A DNA stretch of 64,000 nt, taken from the NCBI RefSeq assembly GCF_002836595.1, contig NZ_PJBB01000003.1:1363001-1427000 (forward strand), in the 5' to 3' direction. Origin of the DNA: Tenacibaculum sp. Bg11-29. Its GTDB lineage: Bacteria; Bacteroidota; Bacteroidia; Flavobacteriales; Flavobacteriaceae. A model generated the notes under the pieces. It saw only the letters and a list, made by a program, of their open reading frames with translations. It had not been told where the DNA came from and made no database searches. A program made the position numbers and the translations under genes. Below, in pieces: positions 9,267 to 20,358 of this stretch; position 1 is the first letter of the stretch; each line of letters opens with the position of its first letter.

Positions 9267-9273
9267 ACAAACC

Positions 9274-12200
9274 ATGAGTAAAATCATTCCTAATATATTA
9301 CAACGAAACGGAACAGGACAAGAGCAACGTATGATAAAAGCTTTAGATCCTGAAAATTTCGAACTTCATGATTTTACTATAGAAGATTGGATTTTATTTG
9401 CATATAGTTTTGCAGAAAAATTAAATTATTTCTCTAAAGAAAACCATGAGGTTGCTTCTAGTGATTGGCAGCTTTTTTTTAAGAAATTAATAACATCAGA
9501 AGTTCCGTTTAGAGGTACACGAGAATATGGAAAACTAAAAGAGGACATCGCTAAAACACTTAACGATTTTACAAAAGAAGCTAAACTCTCTCCGCATTTA
9601 ACCTTATTTGTTTGTTTTTTAAAACTGTTAGAGTTTTCAAAAGAGCGATTTAATAAATTAACCAAACGTCATTTAGATTTTTATTACAAAGAAATTCTTC
9701 AAGTTGATAAGAAAGAGGCAATTCCAGATCAAGCTCATGTAATTTTTGAATTAGCCAAGAAAATCACCAATCAACAAATTAAAGAGGATACTTTACTAGA
9801 TGCAAAAAAAGATGCTTTAGGAAAACCTTTAAATTATAAAACGAACGAAGAATTAATTGTAAATAAAGCTTCAGTTGGAGCAATAAAAACTATTTACAAT
9901 AACAATTCTGATAATTTAAAAAAGATTAAAGCAAGTCATGTAGCCAATACAAAAGATGGTCTAGAAGAACCACTTCTTGCTGATGAACCGTATTGGTATC
10001 CTTTCGGATATCCTTCTAAAGGAAAAAATGTAGATGAGTTACAAGATGCTGAAGTAGGTTTTAGTATTGCTTCTCCTATGTTATTACTTCAAGAAGGAGA
10101 AAGAACAGTAACAATAACTATTAAGTTTGATGCTGATTTTGAAAAAGAATCTTTTAAAGTTGATACACTTATTGAAAATTTAAAACTGTACGGAAGTGGA
10201 GAAGAAAAGTGGATTGAACCTACTTTAATCGCAATTAACAATGCTAATGATGGTAATTTAGACGTTTCTAATCAAATAATTTTCACATTTTTCTTAGGGT
10301 ATGATTCAGGTGCAATAGTAAATTATAAAGAAGAATTTCTCTTAAAAAAACACAAAACAACACATCCATTAGTTCGTTTTATTTTTGATATTTCTAATGA
10401 TACTGGATATAATTTTTATAGATTTTTAGCAAGTAACACTGTAAATGAGATTACCATAAAAACAGTTGTTAAAGGAGTTAAATCATTAAAAGTTGAAAAT
10501 GATAATGGGCTCATAAAAACTAAAAAACCTTTTCACCCTTTTACAACTCGCCCTACCGAAGGTTCTAATTTTAGTGTAAATTATGAAGAAGCTTTTTCTA
10601 AAAAATGGAAAGATTTTACGGTTAATTTACGTTGGAAAAATGTTCCCGAAGATTTTAAAATTTGGTGTCAAGCATATTTAAAATCAACAAGCTACTCTTC
10701 AATCTCTACATACGCAGTCGAACTTAAAAAAGATATAGATGATAGAAGTCTACTCGTTACTGATGAAAAATATTTTCAAGTAAAGAATAGAATGTTACAT
10801 GTAGCGGGAGAAACAAAAGAAACTGTTGGAGAGATTGTAAGTTTATTTACCAGAAACGTTGTTGAGGATGGAGATACTGAAGAAATTTTTTATACAGGGA
10901 ATTACACAGCCGTAAATTCAAGTAATACTTATGAAGTTGATAAAGCAGGAGCTTTGCAATTAACATTAGAACGGTCTTTTTTACATGGATTATATGCTCG
11001 TTTATATGCTTTAGCAGTTAGTTCGGGAGATAAAGAAATTAATCTTCCAAATGAAGCATACACACCTTTGGTGGAAACATTAACTGTTGATTATGTTGCT
11101 GAAGAAACTATTTTGATGTCTGGGGTAAATAGAGATGATAATCGCATTCAACTCTTTCATAATCATCCATTCGGAGAACATGAAGAAAATTACGCAGAAA
11201 AAAAACACTTACAAACAGAAAAGAACATCATAGATATTTTTGATAAAGATACTATTCAAACTTTTTTAGTGCCAAAATACTGTTTAGGCGGACATTTGTT
11301 TTTAGGAATAGAAAATATTGAATCTCAGCAAAATCTATCTCTATTAATTCAAGTTCTTGAAGGAAGTGAAAATCCAGAAGTCGAAAGTTTTAAAGGAAAT
11401 GAAAAAGTAAACTGGTCTATTTTATGTAAAAATAAATGGAAAAGTCTTGAAAATGATATTATTTCTAATAATACAGATAATTTTTTAAAATCAGGAATTA
11501 TTAAGATTTCTATACCAAAAGAGGCTAGTATAGATAATACATTATTACCAGCAGGATATATCTGGATAAAAGTTCAAATGAATAAATCATTTGATGCAGT
11601 ATGTAAAGTTATTAATATTCATGCACAAGCTGTTGTCGCGACCTTTAAAAATAATGATAATGAGGTAAGTCATTTAAAAAATGGACTAGCCAGTAGTACT
11701 ATAAAGAAGATGGTAACTCGTATACCACAAATTAAATCATTATCACAACCTTATAATGCCTTTGGAGGAAGTACTGAAGAGTCTGATGAGAACTTTTACC
11801 GAAGAATAAGTGAACGTTTACGTCATAAAAATAGGGCAATAACACTTTGGGATTACGAGCATTTAATCCTCCAAAAATTTCCAGAAATTTATAAAGTGAA
11901 ATGTTTAAACCATACTTCAAAAACGAGTTTTACAGCAGCAGGTCACGTTACAATTGTAGTAGTACCAGATACCGTAAATAAAAATGTGTTTGATATTTAT
12001 CAACCAAGAGTAAGCAAAGCAACTTTAAATAGTATAACCAAGTATATAAACTCATTAAACACTTTGCATGTAAATGCTGAAGTAGTGAATCCGAATTATG
12101 AAGAAATAAGTATTGGTTTAGAAGCTAGTTTTTATGAAGGTTTTGATGATAATTTTTATACAGAACAATTAAAATCAGATATCACAAAATTTTTGTCACC

Positions 12201-12456
12201 ATGGGCTTACGATGAAACAAAAGAAGTAACCTTTGGTATTGCATTACATAAAAGCATATTGATTGATTATATAGAAAAACTACCCTATATAGATTATTTA
12301 CAAAATGTAAAAATGAATGGAGATACTAACATTTATAAAATAATGCCTAGCAATCCAAAATCAATAATAGTATCCGCAAAAACACATACGGTAAGCACAG
12401 TATTAACTACCTGTAAAGGAACTAAAAAAGTTATAGAACAGATATGTCAGTTATAA
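9274..12456 (+). CDS. Large baseplate wedge protein (Pvc11-like, baseplate J)
   Basis: The 1060-residue protein is the size and position of Pvc11/Afp11. Its C-terminal third carries the baseplate-J (gp6/TssF-like) pattern: PYNAFGGSTEESDENFYRRI, RLRHKNRAITLWDYEHLILQ, KFPEIYKVKC, then a strand-rich end with HVTIVVVPD. The N-terminal region is a helical wedge domain. It forms the wedge dimers around the spike. Its 3' end overlaps the next gene by 13 bases, so the two baseplate proteins are translationally coupled. Confidence 0.85.
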   Translation: MSKIIPNILQRNGTGQEQRMIKALDPENFELHDFTIEDWILFAYSFAEKLNYFSKENHEVASSDWQLFFKKLITSEVPFRGTREYGKLKEDIAKTLNDFTKEAKLSPHLTLFVCFLKLLEFSKERFNKLTKRHLDFYYKEILQVDKKEAIPDQAHVIFELAKKITNQQIKEDTLLDAKKDALGKPLNYKTNEELIVNKASVGAIKTIYNNNSDNLKKIKASHVANTKDGLEEPLLADEPYWYPFGYPSKGKNVDELQDAEVGFSIASPMLLLQEGERTVTITIKFDADFEKESFKVDTLIENLKLYGSGEEKWIEPTLIAINNANDGNLDVSNQIIFTFFLGYDSGAIVNYKEEFLLKKHKTTHPLVRFIFDISNDTGYNFYRFLASNTVNEITIKTVVKGVKSLKVENDNGLIKTKKPFHPFTTRPTEGSNFSVNYEEAFSKKWKDFTVNLRWKNVPEDFKIWCQAYLKSTSYSSISTYAVELKKDIDDRSLLVTDEKYFQVKNRMLHVAGETKETVGEIVSLFTRNVVEDGDTEEIFYTGNYTAVNSSNTYEVDKAGALQLTLERSFLHGLYARLYALAVSSGDKEINLPNEAYTPLVETLTVDYVAEETILMSGVNRDDNRIQLFHNHPFGEHEENYAEKKHLQTEKNIIDIFDKDTIQTFLVPKYCLGGHLFLGIENIESQQNLSLLIQVLEGSENPEVESFKGNEKVNWSILCKNKWKSLENDIISNNTDNFLKSGIIKISIPKEASIDNTLLPAGYIWIKVQMNKSFDAVCKVINIHAQAVVATFKNNDNEVSHLKNGLASSTIKKMVTRIPQIKSLSQPYNAFGGSTEESDENFYRRISERLRHKNRAITLWDYEHLILQKFPEIYKVKCLNHTSKTSFTAAGHVTIVVVPDTVNKNVFDIYQPRVSKATLNSITKYINSLNTLHVNAEVVNPNYEEISIGLEASFYEGFDDNFYTEQLKSDITKFLSPWAYDETKEVTFGIALHKSILIDYIEKLPYIDYLQNVKMNGDTNIYKIMPSNPKSIIVSAKTHTVSTVLTTCKGTKKVIEQICQL

Positions 12457-15161
12457 ACAAACCTATAAGTATTCCTAAAAATATAACAACAAATGATGAT
12501 TTAGATTTTTCTTTTTTAAGAAAAGAAGGAATATCATACCTAGAAAACTTAGGCGGTAAATTATGGACTGACTTTAATTCGCACGATCCAGGAGTAACTA
12601 TTTTAGAGATGCTGTGTTATGCAATTACCGATTTAGGAATGCGAATGAATACACCTTTAGAGGATTTATTAGCATCTAAAGAACCTGATTTATCATTACA
12701 AGCGCAGTTTTATAAAGCTTCTGAAATATTTCCATCAAAACCAGTAAACGAGCTAGATTATAGAAAATTATTTATTGACATAGATGGAGTAAAGAATTGC
12801 TGGTTAAGAATTTATGAAAAACCAGTATATGTAGATTGTAAAAATAATAAGCTAGCTTATAAAAAGTTTAATAACATTTTACCGGAGTTTCAAAAAGATT
12901 TTAAATTAAAAGGATTGTACACTTTATTGGTAGACCTTGAAGAAAGCTACGGAGAAGAAGTATTTTCTGATATTAAAACAGCATATCACAAGAATAGAAA
13001 TTTATGTGAAGATTTAATTGAGGTAAAGCAAGTAGAAGAACAACCAATCGCCATTTGTGCTAATGTAGATGTTATGCCTGAAGCAGATGAAGAATGGATA
13101 TATGCTACTATTTTATTTGAGATAGAAAATTATTTATCACCCTCTTTAAAACGTTATTCTGTTCAGCAAATGCTAGACAAAGAGTACACTACCGATGAAA
13201 TATTTGATGGGCCTGTATTAAAAAACGGATTTATTGATACCAAAGAACTTAAGGAAGCAACGCTAAGAAAAGAAGTACGTTTATCTGACATTATGAAAAT
13301 TATAATGAATGTTAAAGGTGTAAAATTGATTAAAGATATATCTGTAGGGTTTTGTGATAAAACGATAACACAAGATAATAAATGGGTAGTTTGTATAGAT
13401 GAAGGTAAAAAACCAGTATTATGCGATAAGAGAACTTTTAATTTTAGTAAAGGATTTCTGCCGCTAAATTTAAACTACGATAGAACAGATGCGTATTTAC
13501 TACAAATAAAAAAAGATGAAGTTCAAGAAATAAAAGAAGAAGAGAAGGATATATCATTACCTGATGGAAATGAAATAAACACCAATGAATATACTACTAT
13601 TCAAAATGATTTTCCAGATACTTATGGAATTGGTCAAGAAGGATTGTCGGTTCATGTTACAAACGAACGAAAATCAAAAGCAAAACAATTAAAAGGATAC
13701 TTAACTTTTTTTGATCAAATTTTAGCAACTTATTTCAAACACTTATCAGAAGTAAAAACACTGTTATCTGTTAGCGGACAAGAAAAGCGAACCTACTTTA
13801 CACAAGCAGTTAAAGATATTAAAGACTTTAAAGATATTGTAAATGAATATCCCGAATCAAACGATACAGAACTAACAAAATTATTATTAAGTCAGTTTGA
13901 TAATAATATTGAAAGAAGAAATTCCATTTTAGATCATTTATTAGCCCGTTTTGCCGAAAGATTTGGAGAATATACTTTTTTAATGAAAGCATTGTACGGA
14001 ACTGCTACCGATGAAATTGTATTATCAAACAAAGAAGCCTTTTTAAAAGATTACAAGGTAATTAGTAGTAATAGAGGGCTCGCATTTAACTATAAAGAAT
14101 CTGAAGAGAATTTATGGGATACCAATAATGTTTCTGGTTTTCAGAAACGTATAGCCCGTTTAATGGGGATTACAAATGAGAAAAGAAGGCATTTAACAGA
14201 AGCAAATGTTGAAGTATACGATTTATTAGATAGTAATAACAAAAAAGTATACAGATGGAGATTAAAAGATAATGATGGAAACACTGTGTTATCGGCAACA
14301 GAAAATTACCATAAAGTAGCACTTGCTACAAGAGAATTATACTTTGCGGTACTCCAAATTGTACAAACAAGTGAAAACGAAATAGAAGAAGCTTTTAAAA
14401 ACAATATTAAAGACGAAACTATCATAGGATTTATAAGAATACATAAATCAACTCCATCAAAACCTTCAATTCCAGTAAAATACTCTTTTGATGTTATTAA
14501 TCCTGAAAAACAAGAAAGTAGTCCTGATTATATTATAGCTAAGCAATACACGTATTACACTACTCTTAATGATTTAAAAAAGGCATTGTTAAAAACAATC
14601 ACTTTTATGAAAAAAGAGTTTACAGAAGAAGGAATGTTTTTGGTAGAGCACATGCTATTACGACCAGATGTTACTAATAATTATTCAGGAAACTTTTTAC
14701 CGATTTGCGCAGATGATTGTGAAGATTGTGGAACCATAGATCCATATTCATATAGAGTAAGTATTGTATTACCTGGGTATACGTATCGTTTTTCAAACCC
14801 TGATTTTAGACGCTATATGGAAGATGTAATAAGGCAAGAATTACCCGCGCATATACTACCAAGAATATGTTGGGTAGGAGACAGAAAAGAAGTTGCAAAT
14901 AAAAATGAAAATGATTTGTTGAGGTTCGAAAAAAGGTATAAAGAATACCTGTTTGCTAAAACGGTGTTAGAACAAAAACAACCTGTAGTAAATAATGAGC
15001 TACAAAATTTAATGACTGCAATGCATGAATTAAATACGATTTATCCTGCGGGAAGATTAACAGATTGTAGTGCAGAAGATGAAGCTTTAGACGGAAGGAT
15101 AATTTTAGGACAATCGAGTATAGGAAGTATAGATACAGAAAATAAAATAATAAAGACATAA
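12444..15161 (+). CDS. Large baseplate wedge protein (Pvc12-like)
   Basis: The 905-residue protein opens with a segment typical of baseplate-J relatives: WTDFNSHDPGVTILEMLCYA then ITDLGMRMNTPLEDLLA (residues about 40-80). The rest is long, helical and acidic, with a Cys-rich patch near the end (CADDCEDCGTIDPYSYRVSI) that could bind a metal ion. Position after the Pvc11-like gene and overall size fit Pvc12, the second wedge protein. The Cys cluster is not part of the family description I know and may be specific to Bacteroidota. Confidence 0.8.
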   Translation: MSVINKPISIPKNITTNDDLDFSFLRKEGISYLENLGGKLWTDFNSHDPGVTILEMLCYAITDLGMRMNTPLEDLLASKEPDLSLQAQFYKASEIFPSKPVNELDYRKLFIDIDGVKNCWLRIYEKPVYVDCKNNKLAYKKFNNILPEFQKDFKLKGLYTLLVDLEESYGEEVFSDIKTAYHKNRNLCEDLIEVKQVEEQPIAICANVDVMPEADEEWIYATILFEIENYLSPSLKRYSVQQMLDKEYTTDEIFDGPVLKNGFIDTKELKEATLRKEVRLSDIMKIIMNVKGVKLIKDISVGFCDKTITQDNKWVVCIDEGKKPVLCDKRTFNFSKGFLPLNLNYDRTDAYLLQIKKDEVQEIKEEEKDISLPDGNEINTNEYTTIQNDFPDTYGIGQEGLSVHVTNERKSKAKQLKGYLTFFDQILATYFKHLSEVKTLLSVSGQEKRTYFTQAVKDIKDFKDIVNEYPESNDTELTKLLLSQFDNNIERRNSILDHLLARFAERFGEYTFLMKALYGTATDEIVLSNKEAFLKDYKVISSNRGLAFNYKESEENLWDTNNVSGFQKRIARLMGITNEKRRHLTEANVEVYDLLDSNNKKVYRWRLKDNDGNTVLSATENYHKVALATRELYFAVLQIVQTSENEIEEAFKNNIKDETIIGFIRIHKSTPSKPSIPVKYSFDVINPEKQESSPDYIIAKQYTYYTTLNDLKKALLKTITFMKKEFTEEGMFLVEHMLLRPDVTNNYSGNFLPICADDCEDCGTIDPYSYRVSIVLPGYTYRFSNPDFRRYMEDVIRQELPAHILPRICWVGDRKEVANKNENDLLRFEKRYKEYLFAKTVLEQKQPVVNNELQNLMTAMHELNTIYPAGRLTDCSAEDEALDGRIILGQSSIGSIDTENKIIKT

Positions 15162-15207
15162 AAAATAGTACGTGTTTATCAATTAACACTGCCAAAAATT
15201 AATACGT

Positions 15208-18200
15208 ATGGAAACTAAACTAAAACTAAATAATATAACAACAGAATACAGTCGGTTTAATGCAAATCAAGTATTAACTGAAAAACAATTAAATGCATTT
15301 ATTGATTATTTTGATGATCAAGATCGTTTATCAAGGTTAGGTTTAAGTGGTGTTGGTCTTGTTTGTGGTTTTAAAGTAACACCTCAATTTAATGTTGATA
15401 AAACAGCGGTTAAAAGTATTGAAATTACCCAAGGAACCGCAGTTACAACAGATGGAGATTTAGTTCAGTTTTTTGATTTAATAGCAGAGAATTTAACTTC
15501 TAAGACATTTTCATACTTTAAGAAATTTGAAGATGATAAAGGGCAATACCCTCGTTTTTTAAACTCACAAGAGAAGCAGTTTAAATTATGGGAGTTACAT
15601 GCTAACGAAAATGAATCACATACCGATTTGGCAAGTTTTAAAGACATACAAAAAATGGCTGTTTTGTTGTACTTAGAACAGTATTCTAAAGAAGATGTAT
15701 TATGTAATAAACTATCATGCGATAACCAAGGTATAGAGCAAATAAACAATTTACGAGTATTACTTGTAGACAGTAACGATTTGGAAGCAATAGCGTCTAA
15801 AGACAAAATTTTTTCAGATCATAATTGGTATAAAATTAATAATATTTTACCAGTCGTAGAAGCAAAAAGAGTTGTGTTAAGTGAGGGGAATACAAAAACG
15901 TTTTCGGCATTAAAAGCACAGTTTGATGTTGTTGTTAAAGATGAAAGTATTAGGGTAGATTTAATTTCAGGCTATGATATATTGCTAGAGAAATTTCAAA
16001 AACCTTCAATTTTAGCAAAAATAGAAGCATTGTTAAATTATAGTCCCTTAGCTATTCCGTTAGATTTTCAATACAGATATGATGTTTTAAAAGATTTAAT
16101 AGATACCTATAACGAGATAAAAGAATTACTACTACATATAAACGTAAACTGTTGCCCAAATATAGGAGCATTTCCAAAACATATAATGCTTGGTAAACTA
16201 AAACAAACTATAGCATATCCAGAATTACGTCATCGTTTTTATAAATCGGCTATTATAGGTCATGAGAATGAAAACCTTCAAAAAGTACAGCTTCTAATAG
16301 ATAGAGCTATTGCAATAGTTAACAATTATATTGGAAAAGAAAAATCAGAAGAAATTATTATAACACCTTCGCGTGCACATACTTTATTAAGTGATAAAGC
16401 AATTCCTTTTTATTATAATGTTTCCTCAGAGTTTTTAAATAAATGGGATTTTAATAAAACAAAAAATTATACAGAAAATCAAAACCTAAGCTACCACAAA
16501 GATAAATTATCATCAGCGTTAGCAATTCGAAAACCATTATCATACAACATTGATAAAAATGATTTTTATAGAATTGAAGGCCATCAAGGCAAAATGTATC
16601 GAGAAGCTTTGGAAAAAATACAAAAGCTTAAAAAAGATAACGGATTAAGTTTTGATGTTAAAACACTTTCAATTAACGCTACAGATTTACATATAAACAT
16701 AAATAACTATGAGTGTGAATTTGAAGATTTAAAAATGCTTTTGAATGCGTGGAGAGCAGAACAAAATTGTATTCTATCAGAAGTAAGTAAAACCTTTTCA
16801 GCATTTAAATTAACAGACCCTAAAGCTAATTCAGAAGTAGATAAACTCGATTATAAAAAGAACAAAGGCAAAACTGCTGATGTTCTTACAAGTTCAGTAC
16901 CAATGGGTAAAGAGCCTATGCGTAGTATGAAAGAGTTATCAAGATCAGGCTATCAGGAAGTTACAAGATATGGTGAGAAAGTAAAAGAATACAGTCGTTT
17001 TTTAGAAGAAAAAAACATTGTAAAAGACAGCTTAACTAAGAACAAAGATTCTTTAGGCTTTTTAATAGCACAAGTTTTTGAGAAAAACAAAAAAGGATCG
17101 GCAAGTGATATTATTCTAGAGGTAAATAAAGAAACTGAAGCTATTAGAGATAAAGAAATATGGAAAGAAGAACCAGTTCTTACCGATTTTATTTTAACAG
17201 ATATCATAGAAACATTAGTACATGCTTATATTTTAGATACTAAAGTCCCGTCGAACATAAGAGATATTGATCACACAGTTTTAATGAGTTATAAATTAAC
17301 GATTGAACAGTTGTGCAAACAAGTTAAAAAATTGCAAGCTCGCTATAATAGCACATCTTTAAAATTAACAACCAAACAGATACTAGGACTACTTGTAAAC
17401 CAATTATCGATTGTTTGTTGCTCAGGAAAAAAATTAGAAACATTACTTGAAGAAATTGATAAAAGAAAGAAGAAAATTTTAGAAAAAATACAATTTTCTA
17501 AATTTGTAAAAGAGCATCCAGGGTTAGAACATAAAGCAGGAGTTGTACCTGGAGGAACTTTTGTAATGGTATATGTAACTGAGAATACTGCTGATAAAAA
17601 CACATTTAATGATGTAGTTTTAGATCTTGTTTTTCAACAACAACCAATCACAGGGAAAGAAGATTTTGAGTTTGAAAAAGAAAAGGAAAGAGAAAAAGGA
17701 AGCTTGTTTCTGGGAAGAACAATTAATAAATTTTCGTATAGAAATGGAGGTGTTCTTAAGCTTTGGAATGAAAAAGTGAGTACAGAATTTACTTTTATAA
17801 AGAAAGGGTTTACAAATTTTGATAAGATAAATTTTCAGAATGAAAATGTTGTTGAAGTAGGGAAAACATTAGCAGAAACTGTTATGAATTTCACGAAATT
17901 TTTGAATAAAACTTGGGAAAGAGCAGGAGTCTCTGAAGTTATTCAGGCAGGAGAAGAAATAATGTTTGATGATAAGTTAAGGTCAGTAGGGATGAAAATA
18001 AGAATAAAAGATCATCTAGTACCTAAAGATGAGTATTTTTTCCAAATTTATAATCCTGCTATTTTAGGGAGTAATAAAAGATTGTTTTTTGATGAAAGTA
18101 AAGTGATTGTAGATAATGCAACACTAAGAAATACGGTAATAGCAGATTTTTCTTTACCATATATGTGTTGTTCTGACTGTTCACCAATAAACTTTATTAT

Positions 18201-20358
18201 ACCAAAAGAACCACCTTTTTTAAGTTTACCAGAAACTGTAATTTGTTTGAAAAAAGATACAGTAATTGAACCTCTTGTTTTTACAGTTAAACCACAAGAC
18301 GGAGAAGTCAAAGCTGATTTACCTCAAGGAATAGAATCTGGAGTTTTTAAAGACGAAGAAGACAATAAGTATAAAGTAGATGTTACTAAAATCGCTAAAA
18401 GTGAATTAGGGAAAACAATAAAATTCACCGTAAATGATCAACCTACGAACTGTGAACTTATCGTATACCCAGCATTAGAATTATTTATTAATGTAGAAGA
18501 GCCTATTGAGTATAATGCAGACAAAAGCCTTGCTAGAGTTACTTATATTTTAAATTGGAAAGACTCAGAGTTTGTAAATACTGATTTCTTTAATTCAATT
18601 ACTTATAATTGGGATTTTATAGGAGATGGTACAAAAGTACAACGAACTCCTGTGAATAATAGAGTTATTGAAAGTTATACATTACCAATAGATGACTTAA
18701 AAAATGAAATAAACCCAACCTTAGAAGTTTCATTAGGCTCATGTAAAAAAACAATAGCAATAAAAACAATAATTTTTGACACGTTTACACCATCGGAATT
18801 AGATATTCAGCCAAGTTATTGTTTAGACTTTACAACAGAAAAGATTGCTAGAATTAAGTTTTCTAACGTTAATGGAGTTATTACACTTTTAGGAGATGTT
18901 ATAAAAGGAGTGAAAATTGAAGGAGAAGAATTAGTAATAGATGTAGCATTATTTAGAGCCTTTGATCAAACTATAGTGTTTTTAGAAAATGGGCAAACAA
19001 CCAATGCAAGAATTATAATACGTGAGGTGAAACAAATTGCTATTTCTGAAAGAAATGAATCGAGGTTTGTTTGGAAAGAAGGACAATTATTTTATGAAGG
19101 CGCATTTGAAGCGATATTACCTGATGGAATTAAACCTAGTGGATTAAAATATGAATGGAATATTAATAATATAGACGCTAGCGCTGAATTATTTACTCCT
19201 CAGTTATTAATTAAAGAAGGTAGAGAAAATACATTTAAAATAGTACTAACTATTTTTGATGAGAGTGGTTGTTCTTCAACAGCAAATTTTACTAAAACAA
19301 TTCCTTTTCCAAAGTTTACAATTAACGGATTAGAAGATGAGTTATGTTTAGATGACAAGCTTCATAAAATAACCATAGAACCAAAAATTGAAGGAACTCA
19401 ATTAACTGGCGGAAATGTAACATTTAATGAAGATGAAAAAGTATGGGAATTTAGTTCTAGTAAATCAGGATTAAACAGTGCAGGAGCTATAATTTTTAGT
19501 ATTCCAGGAACTTTTGTCACTAAAACAATTAATTTAATAGAAAAATCGAAAGCCAATTTTACAGATAGTTTTAATGAAAAAACAAGAAAACTAACACTTG
19601 TAAATATTTCAGAAGATGGTAAAGAATATGTTTGGACGATTAATGGATTAGATAAAAAACCAACAACAGAAAAAACTACAATAGTAGAAGATTTAAGTAC
19701 TTTTGATGAAGAATTTATTAAGGTTTCGTTAACTGTATTTAGTGATTGTGGAGATCATACTGAGACAAGAATAATAGAAGTTTTTAGGAGTCAAGGAGGA
19801 AAGACATGTGAAGAAAAAGTAGCAACCTTTTTGTTGTCAGAACAAGATACTTTTAAGGAAGAAGATAAAATTTTAGATTCAAATAATTCAGAAATAAGAG
19901 AAGTTGTTGAGGGAGTCGTAGTACCAACTAAAAATTTATATGCTACTGTACTTAAAGAATTGCCAATTTTCTTAAATGGTTCAAAGAACTCAGGGTTAGA
20001 GAAACTGTTTTTAATCTTATTAGATCAAACATCAAGTTTGTTAAAGAAAGACCTTAATAGTGAGGTTCTTAAAAAATATTACAGAGCTCAAGTAAAATTG
20101 TTCATTGGTATACTCCATTGTCAAGATATAGAGAGTTTAGAATTAGATGAAAAGAATATAACTTCTAGAATTAAAAACATCTTAGATACGATTAATGATG
20201 ATTTAGGAGAATACAAAGAAATTAGAATTATAGTAGATGTCAAAGATTCATTACCAGAAGTAATGTCTTTAAAAACATTTTTAGAACGATGTGCAAAAGT
20301 TATTAAATCAGTACTTGTAACAAACTTTATTAACGAAAACCTAGTGTCTAAATTATGA
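15208..20358 (+). CDS. Giant eCIS-associated protein with Ig/PKD-like repeats (1716 aa)
   Basis: I do not recognise a single named family for the full protein. Residues 1-120 form a compact region (QVLTEKQLNAFIDYFDDQDR, LGLSGVGLVCGFKV) of a type seen in Bacteroidota baseplates. Residues about 120-900 are helical. A Cys-containing junction (MCCSDCSPINF) comes near residue 990. Residues about 1010-1530 hold several Ig/PKD-like domains marked by YNWDFIGDGT, YEWNINN and YVWTINGLD. A helical tail follows. It occupies the slot of the fibre gene pvc13, between the Pvc12-like gene and the tape measure, so it may be the target-contacting or baseplate-surrounding protein. No fibre knob or collagen-like repeat is visible. 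It overlaps the tape-measure gene by 4 bases. Confidence 0.75.
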   Translation: METKLKLNNITTEYSRFNANQVLTEKQLNAFIDYFDDQDRLSRLGLSGVGLVCGFKVTPQFNVDKTAVKSIEITQGTAVTTDGDLVQFFDLIAENLTSKTFSYFKKFEDDKGQYPRFLNSQEKQFKLWELHANENESHTDLASFKDIQKMAVLLYLEQYSKEDVLCNKLSCDNQGIEQINNLRVLLVDSNDLEAIASKDKIFSDHNWYKINNILPVVEAKRVVLSEGNTKTFSALKAQFDVVVKDESIRVDLISGYDILLEKFQKPSILAKIEALLNYSPLAIPLDFQYRYDVLKDLIDTYNEIKELLLHINVNCCPNIGAFPKHIMLGKLKQTIAYPELRHRFYKSAIIGHENENLQKVQLLIDRAIAIVNNYIGKEKSEEIIITPSRAHTLLSDKAIPFYYNVSSEFLNKWDFNKTKNYTENQNLSYHKDKLSSALAIRKPLSYNIDKNDFYRIEGHQGKMYREALEKIQKLKKDNGLSFDVKTLSINATDLHININNYECEFEDLKMLLNAWRAEQNCILSEVSKTFSAFKLTDPKANSEVDKLDYKKNKGKTADVLTSSVPMGKEPMRSMKELSRSGYQEVTRYGEKVKEYSRFLEEKNIVKDSLTKNKDSLGFLIAQVFEKNKKGSASDIILEVNKETEAIRDKEIWKEEPVLTDFILTDIIETLVHAYILDTKVPSNIRDIDHTVLMSYKLTIEQLCKQVKKLQARYNSTSLKLTTKQILGLLVNQLSIVCCSGKKLETLLEEIDKRKKKILEKIQFSKFVKEHPGLEHKAGVVPGGTFVMVYVTENTADKNTFNDVVLDLVFQQQPITGKEDFEFEKEKEREKGSLFLGRTINKFSYRNGGVLKLWNEKVSTEFTFIKKGFTNFDKINFQNENVVEVGKTLAETVMNFTKFLNKTWERAGVSEVIQAGEEIMFDDKLRSVGMKIRIKDHLVPKDEYFFQIYNPAILGSNKRLFFDESKVIVDNATLRNTVIADFSLPYMCCSDCSPINFIIPKEPPFLSLPETVICLKKDTVIEPLVFTVKPQDGEVKADLPQGIESGVFKDEEDNKYKVDVTKIAKSELGKTIKFTVNDQPTNCELIVYPALELFINVEEPIEYNADKSLARVTYILNWKDSEFVNTDFFNSITYNWDFIGDGTKVQRTPVNNRVIESYTLPIDDLKNEINPTLEVSLGSCKKTIAIKTIIFDTFTPSELDIQPSYCLDFTTEKIARIKFSNVNGVITLLGDVIKGVKIEGEELVIDVALFRAFDQTIVFLENGQTTNARIIIREVKQIAISERNESRFVWKEGQLFYEGAFEAILPDGIKPSGLKYEWNINNIDASAELFTPQLLIKEGRENTFKIVLTIFDESGCSSTANFTKTIPFPKFTINGLEDELCLDDKLHKITIEPKIEGTQLTGGNVTFNEDEKVWEFSSSKSGLNSAGAIIFSIPGTFVTKTINLIEKSKANFTDSFNEKTRKLTLVNISEDGKEYVWTINGLDKKPTTEKTTIVEDLSTFDEEFIKVSLTVFSDCGDHTETRIIEVFRSQGGKTCEEKVATFLLSEQDTFKEEDKILDSNNSEIREVVEGVVVPTKNLYATVLKELPIFLNGSKNSGLEKLFLILLDQTSSLLKKDLNSEVLKKYYRAQVKLFIGILHCQDIESLELDEKNITSRIKNILDTINDDLGEYKEIRIIVDVKDSLPEVMSLKTFLERCAKVIKSVLVTNFINENLVSKL

